A stretch of DNA of 64,000 bases from Wolfiporia cocos (taxonomy: Eukaryota; Basidiomycota; Agaricomycetes; Polyporales; Phaeolaceae), in NCBI GenBank assembly GCA_029448655.1, contig JACCLO010000009.1, forward strand, positions 744,001-808,000. The letters are read 5' to 3'. Shown here piece after piece: positions 28,126 through 40,500 of the stretch; position 1 is the stretch's first letter, and every line of letters begins with the position of its first letter. Under the pieces are notes generated by a model that saw only the letters and a program-made list of their open reading frames with translations, was not told the origin of the DNA and did no database searches. Position numbers and translations under genes: made by a program.

Positions 28126-28934
28126 TGCACTAGCAGGGGCTTGCGGTATGGGCGGGTATGGGCGGGTGGTAGATGGTGCGCATTGCAGGCGTGCCACAAT
28201 GACATCATGGGCGATTACACAACGGTCACGATCTACGTGACTGATCGTCACATAATCCCCTAGTTGGGAGATTTACAGCTGTATGCTTTCGAGGCATTCA
28301 CTTGATACATATATGACCAGAAGACCAATCCCCTTGCTGCACTTGATATCCATGTAGAACACATCGGCACCTTGCTTCGATACGCGCAACGCTCGATCTC
28401 CGCAATGGGATTGCTTGAATCCGCTAGGTACGCGATGGTATAGATAGATACTAATTCGCCGCGGCGAGCTGCAGGCTGAACTGGACAGAGGCTAACTGAA
28501 CAGGTGAAGGCGTTGCTGAGCGCTGATTGCTGAAGCTTTGAAGCCCAGGCCTCAGTTCGAGACATTGCCAAAATCTGGGCACGGCGTGAATCATACCTCC
28601 CACCACCGGATAGCCTTCTCATCAAACATAAATCGTTACGAAAAACCAACAATAAGAAGTACCGTATCGAGGACGTGCATGCTGGTCGCACCGGTGGAGA
28701 CTTGACTTGAAAATTCACGTTGAGGCTGCAGAGCTGTCAGAAGATGTACCGGACCGATCTGATTCGACTCACAGTCCAGTCTCGCTTTGCAGTGTCACGA
28801 GCTGCAGTGTCACAAGATGTAAATTTCAGAAGTTAGGATGCCGCTGACACCACAACATCATCGCAGCAACCATAGATATGTCTCGCTCAGTGAATAGTCT
28901 TATGAAACTGATCAATGACTAGATGTGCACAGTA
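28126..28934. other. Intergenic, possible minus-strand exons
   Basis: A 152-codon minus-strand frame (28718-28260) has weak coding character. A second minus frame (around 28380-28265) reads GADVFYMDIKCSKGIGLL. I recognise neither and cannot build a gene from them. Confidence 0.25.
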
Positions 28935-29729
28935 CTAATGAATTCCCCTCGGTTTTCGCTTCCGCTTCCGCGTTGCGACCTTGCCTTTTCCCTTCCGACT
29001 CGTCCCCCTCGCCTTGCGCTTTGCATCTCCCATCTCCTTTTTTGTACCCTGCACAGTGCGTTCAACGTGTTCAACGTGCCCCAGATCACGCCCTCCTATG
29101 TCTCCAGCATCGCTCGCAACTTCAGTGTGTGTCATACCATCTACATTCATAGGGTTCCCAAAGCTTTGGACTGCCACTTGCGCGGGTAGCTGCGCACGTC
29201 CCCTGGAGTTCTGCGCGGATACACCGGCGGTTTGCACCTGAGTCACCCACCGGTCTATCATGTGGAACCTCTCTAAATCAGCGGGATCTCGGAGACTTGC
29301 GGAGTAAAATGGAACCCCGTAGCACGTCGTCGTTTTTCGGTAGTCTCTCAGCCTGTAACCGTCCTGACGCAGCGGGCGAAACGATTGCGCATTGAGCGTG
29401 CTCAACTCGGCCCACTGCCGCCCATTGTCCCATGAGCGGCGCGCACTGCGCGTGTGGTACCAGTTCAGCGCGGGCTCGCGGTCGAGCTGCGTACTTGTCA
29501 AGCTGACCACTGAGCGCTCCTTTTCACCGTCAACTTCCGTCGGCTCCAGTGAGGCGGGCTGCGTCGGCACCGCGCTGTCGTCGTCGTCGGAGCACTCTGA
29601 TGGTGTGTCTTTTGAGCCAAAACATAGGTAGCGGAGTCTTTCGCTCTCTAGTGTAGCTAGCGCGTGGTATCCTGTCGGCGTGCCAAACATCGAGGGCCGG
29701 ACATCTTGATTGTTTGTGTATGAAGGCAT
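28935..29729 (-). CDS. Hypothetical protein with basic C-terminus, 264 aa
   Basis: Single-exon frame from the ATG at 29729. I do not recognise it. The N-terminal half has an acidic patch (SECSDDDDS). The middle contains Trp/Tyr-rich sequence (LNWYHTRSARRSWDNGRQW, then YGVPFYSASLRDP). The last 35 residues are strongly basic (RKGKGKVATRKRKRKPRG), a likely nuclear localisation signal. Composition is consistent along the frame and unlike the opposite-strand shadows, which supports a real gene. Neighbours give no functional hint. Confidence 0.5.
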   Translation of the reverse strand: MPSYTNNQDVRPSMFGTPTGYHALATLESERLRYLCFGSKDTPSECSDDDDSAVPTQPASLEPTEVDGEKERSVVSLTSTQLDREPALNWYHTRSARRSWDNGRQWAELSTLNAQSFRPLRQDGYRLRDYRKTTTCYGVPFYSASLRDPADLERFHMIDRWVTQVQTAGVSAQNSRGRAQLPAQVAVQSFGNPMNVDGMTHTEVASDAGDIGGRDLGHVEHVERTVQGTKKEMGDAKRKARGTSRKGKGKVATRKRKRKPRGIH

Positions 29730-31020
29730 GCGTTGAACGGTATACGCCCGCTTGGCTCGCGCTTTTGCTTGACATACTACGCCGGCATTTGCGGCCGCGC
29801 GGGTTGCGCTGCGAGTAACCTTCGGTTTTTGTGGCCCGTGTCAGAGTGGCTCATTATATCAGGGCAGGGTCACACATACCACCATTGAGAGCTGACGTGT
29901 ATTGCACGTAGGCTGCACAGCAATGAAATGTAAAATATGCGCCTGCTTCAGAGGAATCGATGCGGATGGGGAGAAGCAATGCACTCGCAAGCAGGTTCCG
30001 AGCCCTATCGTTGACCTCTACACTCGCGCATTGTATATCAATTGACGCTGATGGCCAATGCGCGGCACCTACGCCTCCACAGCCACAATGCCCGTATAGA
30101 AACGCGAGGCATCCCTGGCTCGGATAAACCTTGTTTCATGGGTCTGGTGTCCCGCGTTTGGTCACCTGGCCGCTTGGCCGGTGCGCTGCGCCACTCCCCT
30201 TAACAATGCTATGGCCGGCGACGCTCAATCTGATACAATGCGATAATCGATCCAATGCGATAATACATTATATTCACCTCTCACTTTAAGAGCAGAGACG
30301 TTCCGGGATGCACACGGATGTTCCGCTGTTAGAGACACTATCGGATATGCCAGTATCGGGTGCGATACACTCCAAGGCCCTTGTAGAGGACATCTTCATG
30401 ATATTGCGGTTTCTCGTCTACGCCTTCCTCTCCTATTACTGCCATTAATTACGCATACTTTGCATATGACGAATAGTCATTCGCTATTTTCCGCGCGATA
30501 ATAGCGGTGAATCTCGCTAAGATAATCCGTGGCTAGCACACGCATGCGGCCGCCGAGCTATGCCATTCGGCGGGACCATACATACAACCGGACGCCACAT
30601 AACGATATTCATTGTCGCTTGGCGCCCATTCAAGACTCCCGTAGCCGTCGATTACGCCTATCTGCCGGAGCATTGGCCTTGTGTGGCCTTCAGCATGTCA
30701 ATGATAGTCTATCATCGGCTCAGTCGACGCATTGAAATACGTCACGATATGGTGTTCTATGATCCGCGTGCATGCACTGGTGGCCACAATATTTGTAAAG
30801 CCACTGGGCCTCGGACGTCACAAGCTTTACACGTTGCGCACGGTTGACGCTGATCACAAAACAGTATCAGATCTCGCATGACCCGAGTAGTGATGAGCTA
30901 TTTCTAAGAGAGATGCAGAGAACATGCAACCTATACATCAGTAGTAGCTTATACACGTCACAATTCTCACTGAAAATATAGTACCACGTGATGTCTACCA
31001 TGGTCAATCCCTCGGCGTTG
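29730..31020. other. Intergenic
   Basis: No convincing gene. A plus-strand frame at 30560-30847 is open for 95 codons, but I see no splice partners or domain. I see no repeats. Confidence 0.45.
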
Positions 31021-31734
31021 CTACGATAATACAGTGCAACTTTGGGGAAAGGATCGTACAGGGAGCTCCACGTTATTCCAACTATCAGACAGCCTGAGCG
31101 TCATGCACGGGGCGCAACTCGCGGCAAAATGCTCGAGAAATTCGTCTTCTTCCATGCTTGCATCGCCGTCAGACGCGACACTGTCACAATGATCCAAAAA
31201 CTCGTCATGCTTCCCATTCGGCGTGTCGAGGAGGGTGACTGATAGCCCACATGATTCAGATGACTCTGCAAATGTCAGCCGCATTTCCCCAAGAAGGCGC
31301 TCCAGGGCTTCAATCTCGCCACAGGCCATCTTGCGAGCAGTGCCCGTCAGTGTTCTGGCGTCGGAGCTCTGCTGGATATGGGTACTTTGTGGATTGCCAT
31401 GTAGCCCACGAAGCCCTGGCTTGATGCTCTTGTGGCGACGAAGCGTCCTGGTATATTTTGCCGGGCCGAGAGAACGTGACTTGTGGCCTTGTTGCTTGCC
31501 AATGTCCGTCCCGTCCTCATCATCAGAGAGGCAATGTGACAGCAGCGAGTGAAACTCGCTGTGCATAGACCCGCGAATGTCATCCCACATTGATCTTGTC
31601 TCCTCAAGGTACTCCTCGCTGTATCGCGCGTGGCGCCGATTGTCTGGGGAGTATGGCGCGGCTCGTGCGGTCGTGCGGGACATTTTGCTGACTCTTGTGC
31701 ATGTAGGTCTCAAGCTGTGGCCGCAGACACTCAT
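31021..31734 (-). CDS. Hypothetical acidic protein, about 237 aa
   Basis: Unrecognised. The frame is open from 31845, but a strong intron signature (GTATGTATG donor, TACTAACAG branch plus acceptor, 59 bp) lies just upstream of ATG 31734, so the region above is probably a 5' exon or UTR. Translation then starts at 31734, or at 31683 (MSRTTARAAPYSPD). The product has charged helical segments (SEEYLEETRSMWDDIRGS; ALERLLGEMRLTFAES) and acidic clusters (SDDEDGTD, SMEEDEF). If the intron is coding and spliced, the first frame would change, so the N-terminus is uncertain. Confidence 0.4.
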   Translation of the reverse strand: MSVCGHSLRPTCTRVSKMSRTTARAAPYSPDNRRHARYSEEYLEETRSMWDDIRGSMHSEFHSLLSHCLSDDEDGTDIGKQQGHKSRSLGPAKYTRTLRRHKSIKPGLRGLHGNPQSTHIQQSSDARTLTGTARKMACGEIEALERLLGEMRLTFAESSESCGLSVTLLDTPNGKHDEFLDHCDSVASDGDASMEEDEFLEHFAASCAPCMTLRLSDSWNNVELPVRSFPQSCTVLS

Positions 31735-31845
31735 CCTCTGTGATCCTGTTAGTACAGCGTGAATAGTTTTACAAGCAAACACCCGTGGCAGAAGACATAC
31801 ATACCTCGAAGCCGCCCCGGAACCAGATTGAGTTTTGAAGGACAC

Positions 31846-33417
31846 TAGTGGATCGCCACACAGATATGGGGGGGTGAGCCAAGGAACAAGTCATAAGCCG
31901 ATGCGTTTTATAGAAGTTAGCCTACGGTGAGGACGGAACGGATAATCTCGTGGATTTTGTCGCGATAAAAATATACCCCTAGTTTGATGTTTGTTTATCT
32001 TGTGGGCATTCGTGTTTACGCTGGAGGCTTAACTACTGCAAACATCGCATTGGCCAATGAAAAGATGCCATCCTAATTGCGAAGTAGTGAATGTTTTATC
32101 GTAGCAAATCGATGCTTTCGAGTAATCTTTACCACGTCCCTTTCCTGGGCTCACCAGTGCAACATGATCATGCAGCAAACATGACTGGGTTGGCAAATCT
32201 CCCTATGGCTGGTGCTGAGCGTTGAAGCGCTGAGCATTGGGCCACAGGATCGAGCCGCCTATCTTACATGCTTATAGAGGACCCAGGTGCGTGCATAACG
32301 GATTTCATTATGCTCAAGATCATTGCATTGATGTCATGGCGCTCTAATGTGCTCCGCAGAGAAAAGAAACTCTGCAGATTGCGGATACATACTCGATGTT
32401 GACTTTGTGCATATGTCTGCGTATGATCCAAGCTGCAGTACCGTTATGTTGCGATCTGCGCTGCTACATTATTCGTTATCGTGCTTTTGGCCAAGTCAAA
32501 CCAAGGCTCTTTTTTTTCTCGTTTGAGTTGACTACACAGGAGCGAATTTTTTATTTTTTATTTTTTGACCTATTTCCTTCTGTAATGGACCCGTTTAATC
32601 CGCGTATTACGTATAGGCCATATCAGTTGCCGAATCCCAGCCTCCGCATTGGGCAGCCTCGAGTTGCAACACTCTGGAGGCTCACACTAGCCTGGCACAA
32701 CAGCTTTCCCACTTGCTTGCGTAACAATTTACACCTGATACGGACTGTGGAAATAGGCATTTTGAGGACGTATCGAACAGATATGCTCTTTGCCACCAAT
32801 TACAAGACATAGAGTCCGCGTGAATACACGGCTGTAGCACAAAGGAAAGAGGCTGTATCCATTGTAGTGCATGAGAAACAAGGGAGAAAGTGGAAGTGCG
32901 GCTTTGGCACGTCTGAATAGTTTAGGATGCAATAAGTGCCATATCGTTAGACGCATTCCATTCAGTTCTAATGACACGGCACCCTCATGCTCAATGCTCA
33001 TCTTCGCGAAAGAGAACGCAGCTGGTTTAACACATATCTCAGGCTGCAAATAAACCTGGACCATACTTGTCTCTACGGAGGAGCGAGCATCCAAGTCCTC
33101 GCCCTCGACGACCTTGTATTGGTAGGCCTGGCGCCTGTCAACCAGGAAGATTACTATTGGGCGCCACAGGCGGGCGTGCGCGATCGATGTGAGTCTGGGC
33201 GTTCGAGTATTTCCAACCATGAGCTCTTTACTTGAACCCGTAAGCTGCTACGTATTTGCAACTCATGGGCAGATATGAGTAACGCGCAGATAACGAGGAG
33301 ACTAGTATCTAGCCACGATATAGCAGGTACAGAAAGTTGTACGGGAGCTACTAGCACGACTAGACAATGACCCACCTTTCTAGTATGCTCGCCCCATTGC
33401 CGGTGATGATGGATTTT
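31846..33417. other. Intergenic, one weak ORF
   Basis: A 163-codon minus-strand frame (33220-32729) reads plausibly at first (LWRPIVIFLVDRRQAYQY) but has no family resemblance, and its second half looks random. A T-rich run lies at 32508-32575. No other feature is seen. Confidence 0.3.
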
Positions 33418-34119
33418 TCAAGCTCTAGCACAGGATAAGTTCGCGAATTCAATCAATGTATCGGACGGGTACGTGGATATCTGCACAAAACACATGTAAT
33501 AGTCATATACGCGGTGTATACGTCGTGATACTCTTCTTCTTCTAGGACTCCTGGATGCTCTTTCCATGCGCTCCCCATAGAAGCTTTCTCCAGTGAGCTC
33601 TGACAAGTCAGACAAGCGCCGCCGGAGCAAGGCGCTATCGACGCGCTCGTCTATGTCGATGTCCTCGCCCGTGGAACTGGCATATTGGCGGCGAACGAAG
33701 CAAGGAATCCCTGGGCATATGCAATAGGAGACGCATGTGCTGTCGCTCAATGCGGGGGAGGCTTCGCGCTCCATGAGTGTCTCTTCCCGAGAGCAGAAAT
33801 AGTCGTTTCGGCCTTCGAGATTCTGTGGCCACTGATTATTTCGTTCGTCGGAATCATTCCCGTGTGGACCAGCAGCAGATGCGCGGTATGTCTCATTTGC
33901 AATCTGCGTGTCTTCGCCGATCTCCGGCGTCATGCAGGAAGAACTACCCTCGGATTCCAATGGCGTCAGCTTCCCATAAAACATGTCGTTCTCCAACTCT
34001 GTGAGCTGCTCTGCGGTAAATTCCCTCTGCTTGGGTATCTCGATCTTGAGGCCCTTTACGGCAGGGTGTCGAGGACGCCTGATGGCCGCGGCGGTCTTGC
34101 GAGCTCTCTTACTCCACAT
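33418..34119 (-). CDS. Hypothetical protein, about 233 aa
   Basis: Unrecognised. The preferred start is ATG 34119 (MWSKRARKTAAAIRRPRH, basic), eight codons inside the open frame. The middle is acidic and Ser-rich (TPLESEGSSSCMTPEIGED) and Cys residues cluster in TCVSYCICPGIPCF. The last third has DIDIDERVDSALLRRRLSDL and an RSPRRRRVSRR basic run, then a Tyr/hydrophobic tail. Other minus-strand genes nearby share this low-complexity, apparently lineage-specific style. Confidence 0.45.
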   Translation of the reverse strand: MWSKRARKTAAAIRRPRHPAVKGLKIEIPKQREFTAEQLTELENDMFYGKLTPLESEGSSSCMTPEIGEDTQIANETYRASAAGPHGNDSDERNNQWPQNLEGRNDYFCSREETLMEREASPALSDSTCVSYCICPGIPCFVRRQYASSTGEDIDIDERVDSALLRRRLSDLSELTGESFYGERMERASRSPRRRRVSRRIHRVYDYYMCFVQISTYPSDTLIEFANLSCARA

Positions 34120-34143
34120 GATGCTGTCAGGTTCACAGCGCAA

Positions 34144-34972
34144 TGTTAATCAAAGCTGCGGGGTCGTAATCAACAAATTCTTACCTTGGTGAACGGGATG
34201 AAGGTCAAACAATACACAACAATCGTCACAGATTGCAGGGGGGGGTTGCAGTCTGAGGCCTATCGCTCGGTTCGAGCGCGATGTTGGGCCACTTTATGTG
34301 TGGTGTGGGCGCTAATTCCAGCATTTCATTATCCAGTCCGCGATACCGTCCACTGCACTGACACGATCGGTCACACAATAACTATCACAGTGTAAAATTG
34401 GTTATAGCAACGCAGGCCCTAGCACGCTGTCGTTGCATTCGCAGTATCAATCTACTCGCCGCGGAGCGTTGCAGGCAGGAGCGAAGAGGTTGCCCGCACC
34501 CAGCCGCTGTCCCGAGTTGCCAGCTGAATACCTAGCCTATACTTCAATTAATTTTGGACATCGTGGCTACGCGTATAACTCTAGGCGACAGTCCCAGTTA
34601 TCAGTTAATCCGGAGATGAAGTTGCTTGGGACGGGCCACCTTATACAATTTGCCGTTGTTGACATTCCGGCAAAGACGCGAGCCGTACTAATTGTTGCTA
34701 AACTCTCCGCACATCCGTCTTTCACGCACGCAACAAACTCGATTGGGTAAGGTCAAGATCACGAGACATGCTCTGTGGCCCATCCTCTGTGCATAAATAC
34801 GTCCAATTCGGAGCCCCAGCAGCCACCAACCTTTCTTACGCAAGAGAAGCGTTGAGCCATTTGGAAGGTAGGAGGTGTAGCAAGCAAGGTAAGAAGTACG
34901 TACATTCACGAATAGACAATACCATGTACTGATCAGGTCTATCACGCTAGGTTTTCTGTCTCAGCTGTACTC
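34144..34972. other. Intergenic
   Basis: Spacer between divergent genes. It includes a G-rich run at 34230-34236. I see nothing else in it. Confidence 0.4.
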
Positions 34973-36362
34973 ATGTGGTTTCCTTATCAGATACTCAAGT
35001 TTCTTCAGCGCATCCGTGCTGCTTCCGGTCGACTCTCGTCTGACTCTAAGGTCACTCTAGCTCATTCTCTGTCTCCCTTGTACTCATGTGGTTTACTTCC
35101 AGATACACGGGTGTCTTCCGCGCAGCCATGCGGCTGCCGGTCGTCTCGAGCGCACATCTTCTGAGACCACACTCCCCGACACCTCCGACGTTGACGACTC
35201 TCCATACAGTGGTCGAGGCCCTGGCCATAACGAGAAACACGGCCACGCGCGGCGACTACGTCGACACTACGGCAACGACAGAAGTGCAGCACAGTTGCGC
35301 GAGCTGGAACGGCGGCGTCGCGAAGAGTGGAACGCACTCTCTAATAAAGAGCGCAAGCAGATAATTATCCAATACCACGTACAGAGGGCCGAGGCGAGGG
35401 TACAACAGGCGAGACGCGGGACCAACACACTCCGCCCGCGTCAGTCCGCGTCCAAAACGACACAGCGCACTGTACGTCGGCATTCCAGCGATGCACAGCG
35501 TAATAGAAAGCTGAGGATGCGCGACTTGGAAGACAGACATCGTCGTCAGCAAGCGGCAGTGGGTATTGACCCCGAGGTGTGGTTCGAGCTACAAGTTCAG
35601 GCTACCAACGAGGCAACGGTCAGGCTTGAGTACCGCCACAGGCTCACTCAGGCACGTCTTGCGGAGCAGCGTCGCTGTTTGGCCGAGCAACAGCGGCGTC
35701 TGGAGGAGGAGCGCCAACGAGCGGAGGAGACGCGCCAGCATGCGGAGAAGATACAACAGCGCATTCATGCGGACGAATTCACGCTTCAACAGGAGCAAAG
35801 CAAACTGTTGGAAGAGAAGAGACGACTCCGCGCCCAGGCAGAGGCTTTCCAACGCCAGCAAGAAAGTGAGCGAGTCAGGATGGTCGAGGAGCGACGCAAC
35901 ATTGCTGAGGAGCGCGCTCGGCTTTCCCGAGAGCTTCGGCAGTGGGAGGTCCTCCGCAGGACCATGCAGCCGACACATACTGCTCAGATCCCGGAAACGC
36001 ACTCTACATTCTACGACGCTTGGTGGGGATGGGTCAGAAGCCTGATCAACCGCGGTTTGGACATACCGCCCGTGGATCGGGCAGTGATCCCGCTGCCAGT
36101 GTCTGGCTGTGTTACTTCCACCGCAGATTGTACAGAATCCCGAGTGAGGGACTTCGTGCTTCATTCCGCGCGTCTCAAAATAAAAGGGGGGAGTAAGACT
36201 AAGGCCGTTCGAGAAGAGCTCCTCATCTGGCATCCTGACAAATTCGCGATTTTCTTGTCCTTCGTAAAAGAGGATCAGAAGGACGACATGCAGAAGATCG
36301 CACAGGAGATAGCTATGAGGCTGATCGACATTCTGGCAGCACTTAGTCGGGAGTCCAGCTGA
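34973..36362 (+). CDS. Coiled-coil protein with C-terminal WHPDKF motif, 445 aa, two exons
   Basis: Exon 1 is 34973-35050 (ATG, 26 codons); a 52-bp phase-0 intron (35051-35102, donor GTCACT, acceptor TTCCAG) leads into exon 2, 35103-36362. The central 200 residues are a long charged coiled coil (repeats like AEQQRRLEEERQRAEET) rich in Arg, Glu and Gln. The C-terminal 60 residues contain KAVREELLIWHPDKFAIFL, which resembles the WHPD(K/R)F tail of a large uncharacterised Agaricomycete family; the HPD tripeptide recalls J domains, but the rest of a J domain is absent. The donor GT-CACT is weak. The sequence around the intron is locally duplicated, so the first exon is less certain than the second. 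Confidence 0.6.
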
Positions 36363-37446
36363 TTTGCAGTTTGTTGTAGATAGCTTGTGGAGGCCGTGTC
36401 GTCAACGATAAAATACCAGTGGTTGCTAAAGCTTATGTAAAGCTGGATCGTCGATCAATAGTTCGAGAGTTGTGTACGGGCACGTCCTTTCGTTGCGACG
36501 AGTCTGACTTAGTGCGTGTAGTATGACGTAACGGAGCAGCAAGTAGGAACTCTATGATAAAGTGATAGACTGCCCGATGTCAGATTGGCGGTCGAGCAGT
36601 GACCGTCCGCAGTTGTGAGTCAAAATCGAAGATGCCTTGCTTCCCGTTTACTGTTCAACACCAGCCTAGTCTTGTGGTTTCTGGATAAACTTGCCAGCCC
36701 ACGACGAGGATTCTGGTGTCAATGGTTGTCCAACGCCGCTACGCCGTATTTGGCACATCGTTGTGAGCACTTACATACACTCGTGCCAGTCTTCGAATAG
36801 AAATTTAGCGTAATAGCAATATCATGCAATAGATGCTCCGCGGTTTTTTTGCTGTAGAATGACCGTGTGTTGAGTTTGCTCGTATTCGACTAAAGGCAGG
36901 TTATCAACTCAAATCCTTAACTTGCCTGATCTGAGATGGCATCACATCCCATTATCTCTGAAATCTAGAGACCGAGATGACGGGGATACCGATACCTTTC
37001 TTTCAGTCCACATATGACATTTGAGCCTCGCTTTAGAAGTTGTACACGCGACATGTATGCCACAATAGCTCGCGAACGTACAGTCCTCCCAGTATGCATC
37101 ATTCGAGCGAGCCAAAGAGTCCAGAAGAGCAACCATGATCACAATCAGCTTTTTTCCAGCTTGAGCCGAAGCTGCCTCGAGCCAAGCCAAGCCAAGCCAA
37201 GCCACGTGCAGCCAAACCAAGCGGAACCGCAAACACTACCGAAGGCCCGCGCGCCGAGAGGTTCGTAATGTCCATTGCACACAGCTTATTGCCGATGCCT
37301 GAGCGCAATGTCCGAGGATGAATTTCACATCTGCTGACTCCACGCACGAAATGTAAATTCCTGACATACGAGTGCCGAGCCGCCGCTGTAAGTCCGCACG
37401 CAGGTTGAGGTATTGCCATCTGTTTCGTACGCGTGTGCGGGATGGA
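36363..37446. other. Intergenic with a short AAGCC repeat
   Basis: No gene recognised. A (CCAAG)n-type simple repeat occupies about 37177-37201. Confidence 0.45.
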
Positions 37447-37569
37447 CACCGGGGGCATTATCTAATGAAGATATTATATAAGCAATCAATGCATTATGTT
37501 CGCATTTGATCACTTATTTAAATGATACCAACATGTTTCCGACAAAGTCATTAGATAATGCCCACGGTG
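37447..37569. mobile_element. MITE, 123 bp, 22-bp TIRs
   Basis: The ends are inverted repeats CACCGGGGGCATTATCTAATGA (first 16 bases: CACCGGGGGCATTATC) and its complement with one mismatch; the inner 16 bp at 37453-37468 and 37548-37563 are exact. The interior is AT-rich. The flanks share at most a GGA triplet, so the superfamily is undecided (3-bp duplications occur in PIF/Harbinger and CACTA groups). Confidence 0.7.
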
Positions 37570-40500
37570 GGAGAGGAGGTCTTGTTGTTCGACCTGTCCG
37601 TTCGATTGATATGCGATTTGATTTGCTGCGGCGTACAGGCTTCGCGTATCACTAAAGCCCTGAGCATGAAGGGATCACCAAGGCTGTGTAGGAATGCCGA
37701 GCGCGTATTGCGATTGGACTGGATAAAGTGACAAAAAGTATAGGGCTGTGACGGGGTGCTTCGTAAATCCCATCAGACTGGGAAGCATACCATCCGACAG
37801 CCAATCGTACTGTGCAACTGTGCACAGTGAGAGCCAATATGTTATAGAATCCATGCACGACATAGCAATATGAACGGAGACTAGGTATGAGCCTGAAAGC
37901 ACGACGAAGACAACGGCAAAGGGTCCTGTCAAAGGAGGAACATGCGCCGTCCTCGCTACGGGACCTACATTGCAAATAATGAACAGAAGCCGCGTTCATC
38001 GTGGGACATCCAATGCATCTTCCACCTGATTATACAATAGCTTGGATTCCACGCACGACGGGATTCTCAATTTCCAACTGTCGGGATGCATGACGACGGC
38101 TAGGACAAGTGTGGTGGCGAGTTGGAAAAGGCGGCACGGTGGAAGTCACGTGCGGTGCCAGCTGAGACAGGCCCTGGGCTTCTGATGCTCCTATTGTCTC
38201 TCCAGATCTGGCGGTAGTTTCTATTGTGTCAGTTGTATAGGAAAGGTCGGAGAGCGGGTGGAAGGTGGCACCGGCGGCGAGCCACCGCGTCCCGTGGTCA
38301 GGACTGTGGCCAGGCGCTAGCGCGTGCGCCACTCCTATTGCCACATCTGCACTACATCCACTGCAACCTGCACATAGTGTTTGTGCATATGGCGAAGGGG
38401 TGTTGTAGTGTGTCGGCGAAATGAAGCGGTTCGGCGTGGAAGAGACGCGATGGCAGAACCTTGGAGCGTAAGCGGTGTATGCGCAGCAGGTGCATTGGTT
38501 GTGATACCCTGAGCCACTGTGCGTTCTGCATGCGACGCAGATACCAATGCGCCGTGCCGCGGTCGATGAGGAAAGCATTTCTTTTGCATGACGCACTGTT
38601 GACAATGCGAGAAACGGCAGAGCGGCATACGGGAACGATATCGCATCGTATCCCTGAAAGATGCGTGATTGCAGACACGATTACGATAAGCGATCAACCG
38701 TATCAGAAGGCAAGAGGCAGCTATGCCAGGGTCGCAAAGCCTCCCCAGGCTCGCATGTGTCACTGTATCATCAAATCTTACGGCAACATAGGCTGTACGG
38801 CGATACCTGCGATAGGGACTGCGCGTCATCTCTACATAGGGTAATAAGGCCCATACTGTTCGCTTCGTACGTCCAACAACTATGTATTCAAATCCAAACA
38901 CCGAATTCTGGCGCCCGCGGGAGTTGCGCGGCCACGTCGCTGCAGTGACCATGCATTCAGGGAGGCTAACGCTGCATAGAGCAGCCAACTACCGCCCCAT
39001 CCCCGACTGCCCATGGACATTCTGTACTTCAATATTAGACTGAGGCCAGGCATTCGGAGGTTATGAGATAACAGGCGAAGGTTGTGCGGCTAGAATACTG
39101 TATACATAGGGTGTATGTCAGTAGGACCTCCGCGCTGATACCAGCGCCACGCACAGTCCCACCGGCAATGCATATAGCTAGCATCGGGTATCTTTATTAG
39201 GGTACGGGATGCATTGGATAGGTAACGCGCTGAAAGATCCACACGCACGCCACACAGACCCATGGTGTGGCGTGGGCAAGTCCACGTACCGAAGCCTTTC
39301 AAGCTCCTCACAACTCATTCTCCGAAGCTTCTGTACAGAGGATACTCTGAAGAGCTGTGTCTCCCATGCTGGACTCTCGTCGGGAGATTCCGCATGATGT
39401 TCGAGTGCCCGTGTGGCACACGCCACGCCACACACCTCTCTTCAGCCCCGTTTCCAACCGCCCGCGCATGTTACGCTGTAGAACGCGCGCCAGCCTTCCT
39501 GTAAGATACAAATATATACATCTGCTAGTGTCCCCGAGCTCATGGTTGGTGGTGAATTCTGCGCTTGTCGCGATGGCGGCCGGCGATGACAATTGGTGCG
39601 GCCGCACTGGGAGCTCCATCGACTGCACATGTGTATGTCTGATTGAGATGGACTAATGGTCAGCTAGTAATTTTTGCAGAGGTGACTCTGCGCCTCAGAA
39701 TCGTCGCATAGTTGGCACGTAGAAGTGAACAGCAACACACGATCAAGCGCCCGAGTTTACCTGGCATGGACGAGGATCAAGAACCCTCTGCCAATTACAA
39801 TCAATTCGCGAGCAATCGACAGGGTCCTCATACTCAAAAAACAATTGTTAAGATTAGTTGGTGTTGACAAACGGCGGCCAAAGTCCGGCCAGCCACGTCA
39901 ATTACTGACTACCACTCGGGATTTAGGTACAAACGAGCGAAGATACGCTACACCAGTACATTCCCCTGTTATTCCGTCGCTAACATCAGGGCAGGCGGCG
40001 CAGCTCGCTTAACCGCGCGCCTCCGGCTATTCCGCCAACAGTTGGTTGATTAGGTAGCTCGGCGAATGCTCAGAGAATGAGGGAGGTCGCTGAGGAGTTG
40101 CCAGCACGCAAGGAAGAGCCGAGGAATTCCTCATGAGAGACAGCGCCCCATTGGGCAACGGTAGCCCATTGGGCAACGGTAGCGTAAGTACTCGACAATA
40201 TTTCACAGATATCGCAGGCAATGTCTGCGTAATTATTTGTTCGTCTGCATTGCGATGTCTCACACGGCTACATTGGCTCTGTTTTTGTTGCGATTGTGGT
40301 GACGACTACTCTTTCTTTCTGTACTATCTTTGCTCAGCGTTGCAGACCCCATGTCATTACACGCATCGATACAGGTCACTTGCTCAATTTCTGCGACGCG
40401 GCGCTGACAGTACCTACTGATGGGATATACCTACGGGTTCTTTTTTCGTTGGTTGTCGATGCTGAAAGGGCCGATGTTGTGCTTGGATCTGCCTGGTTGC

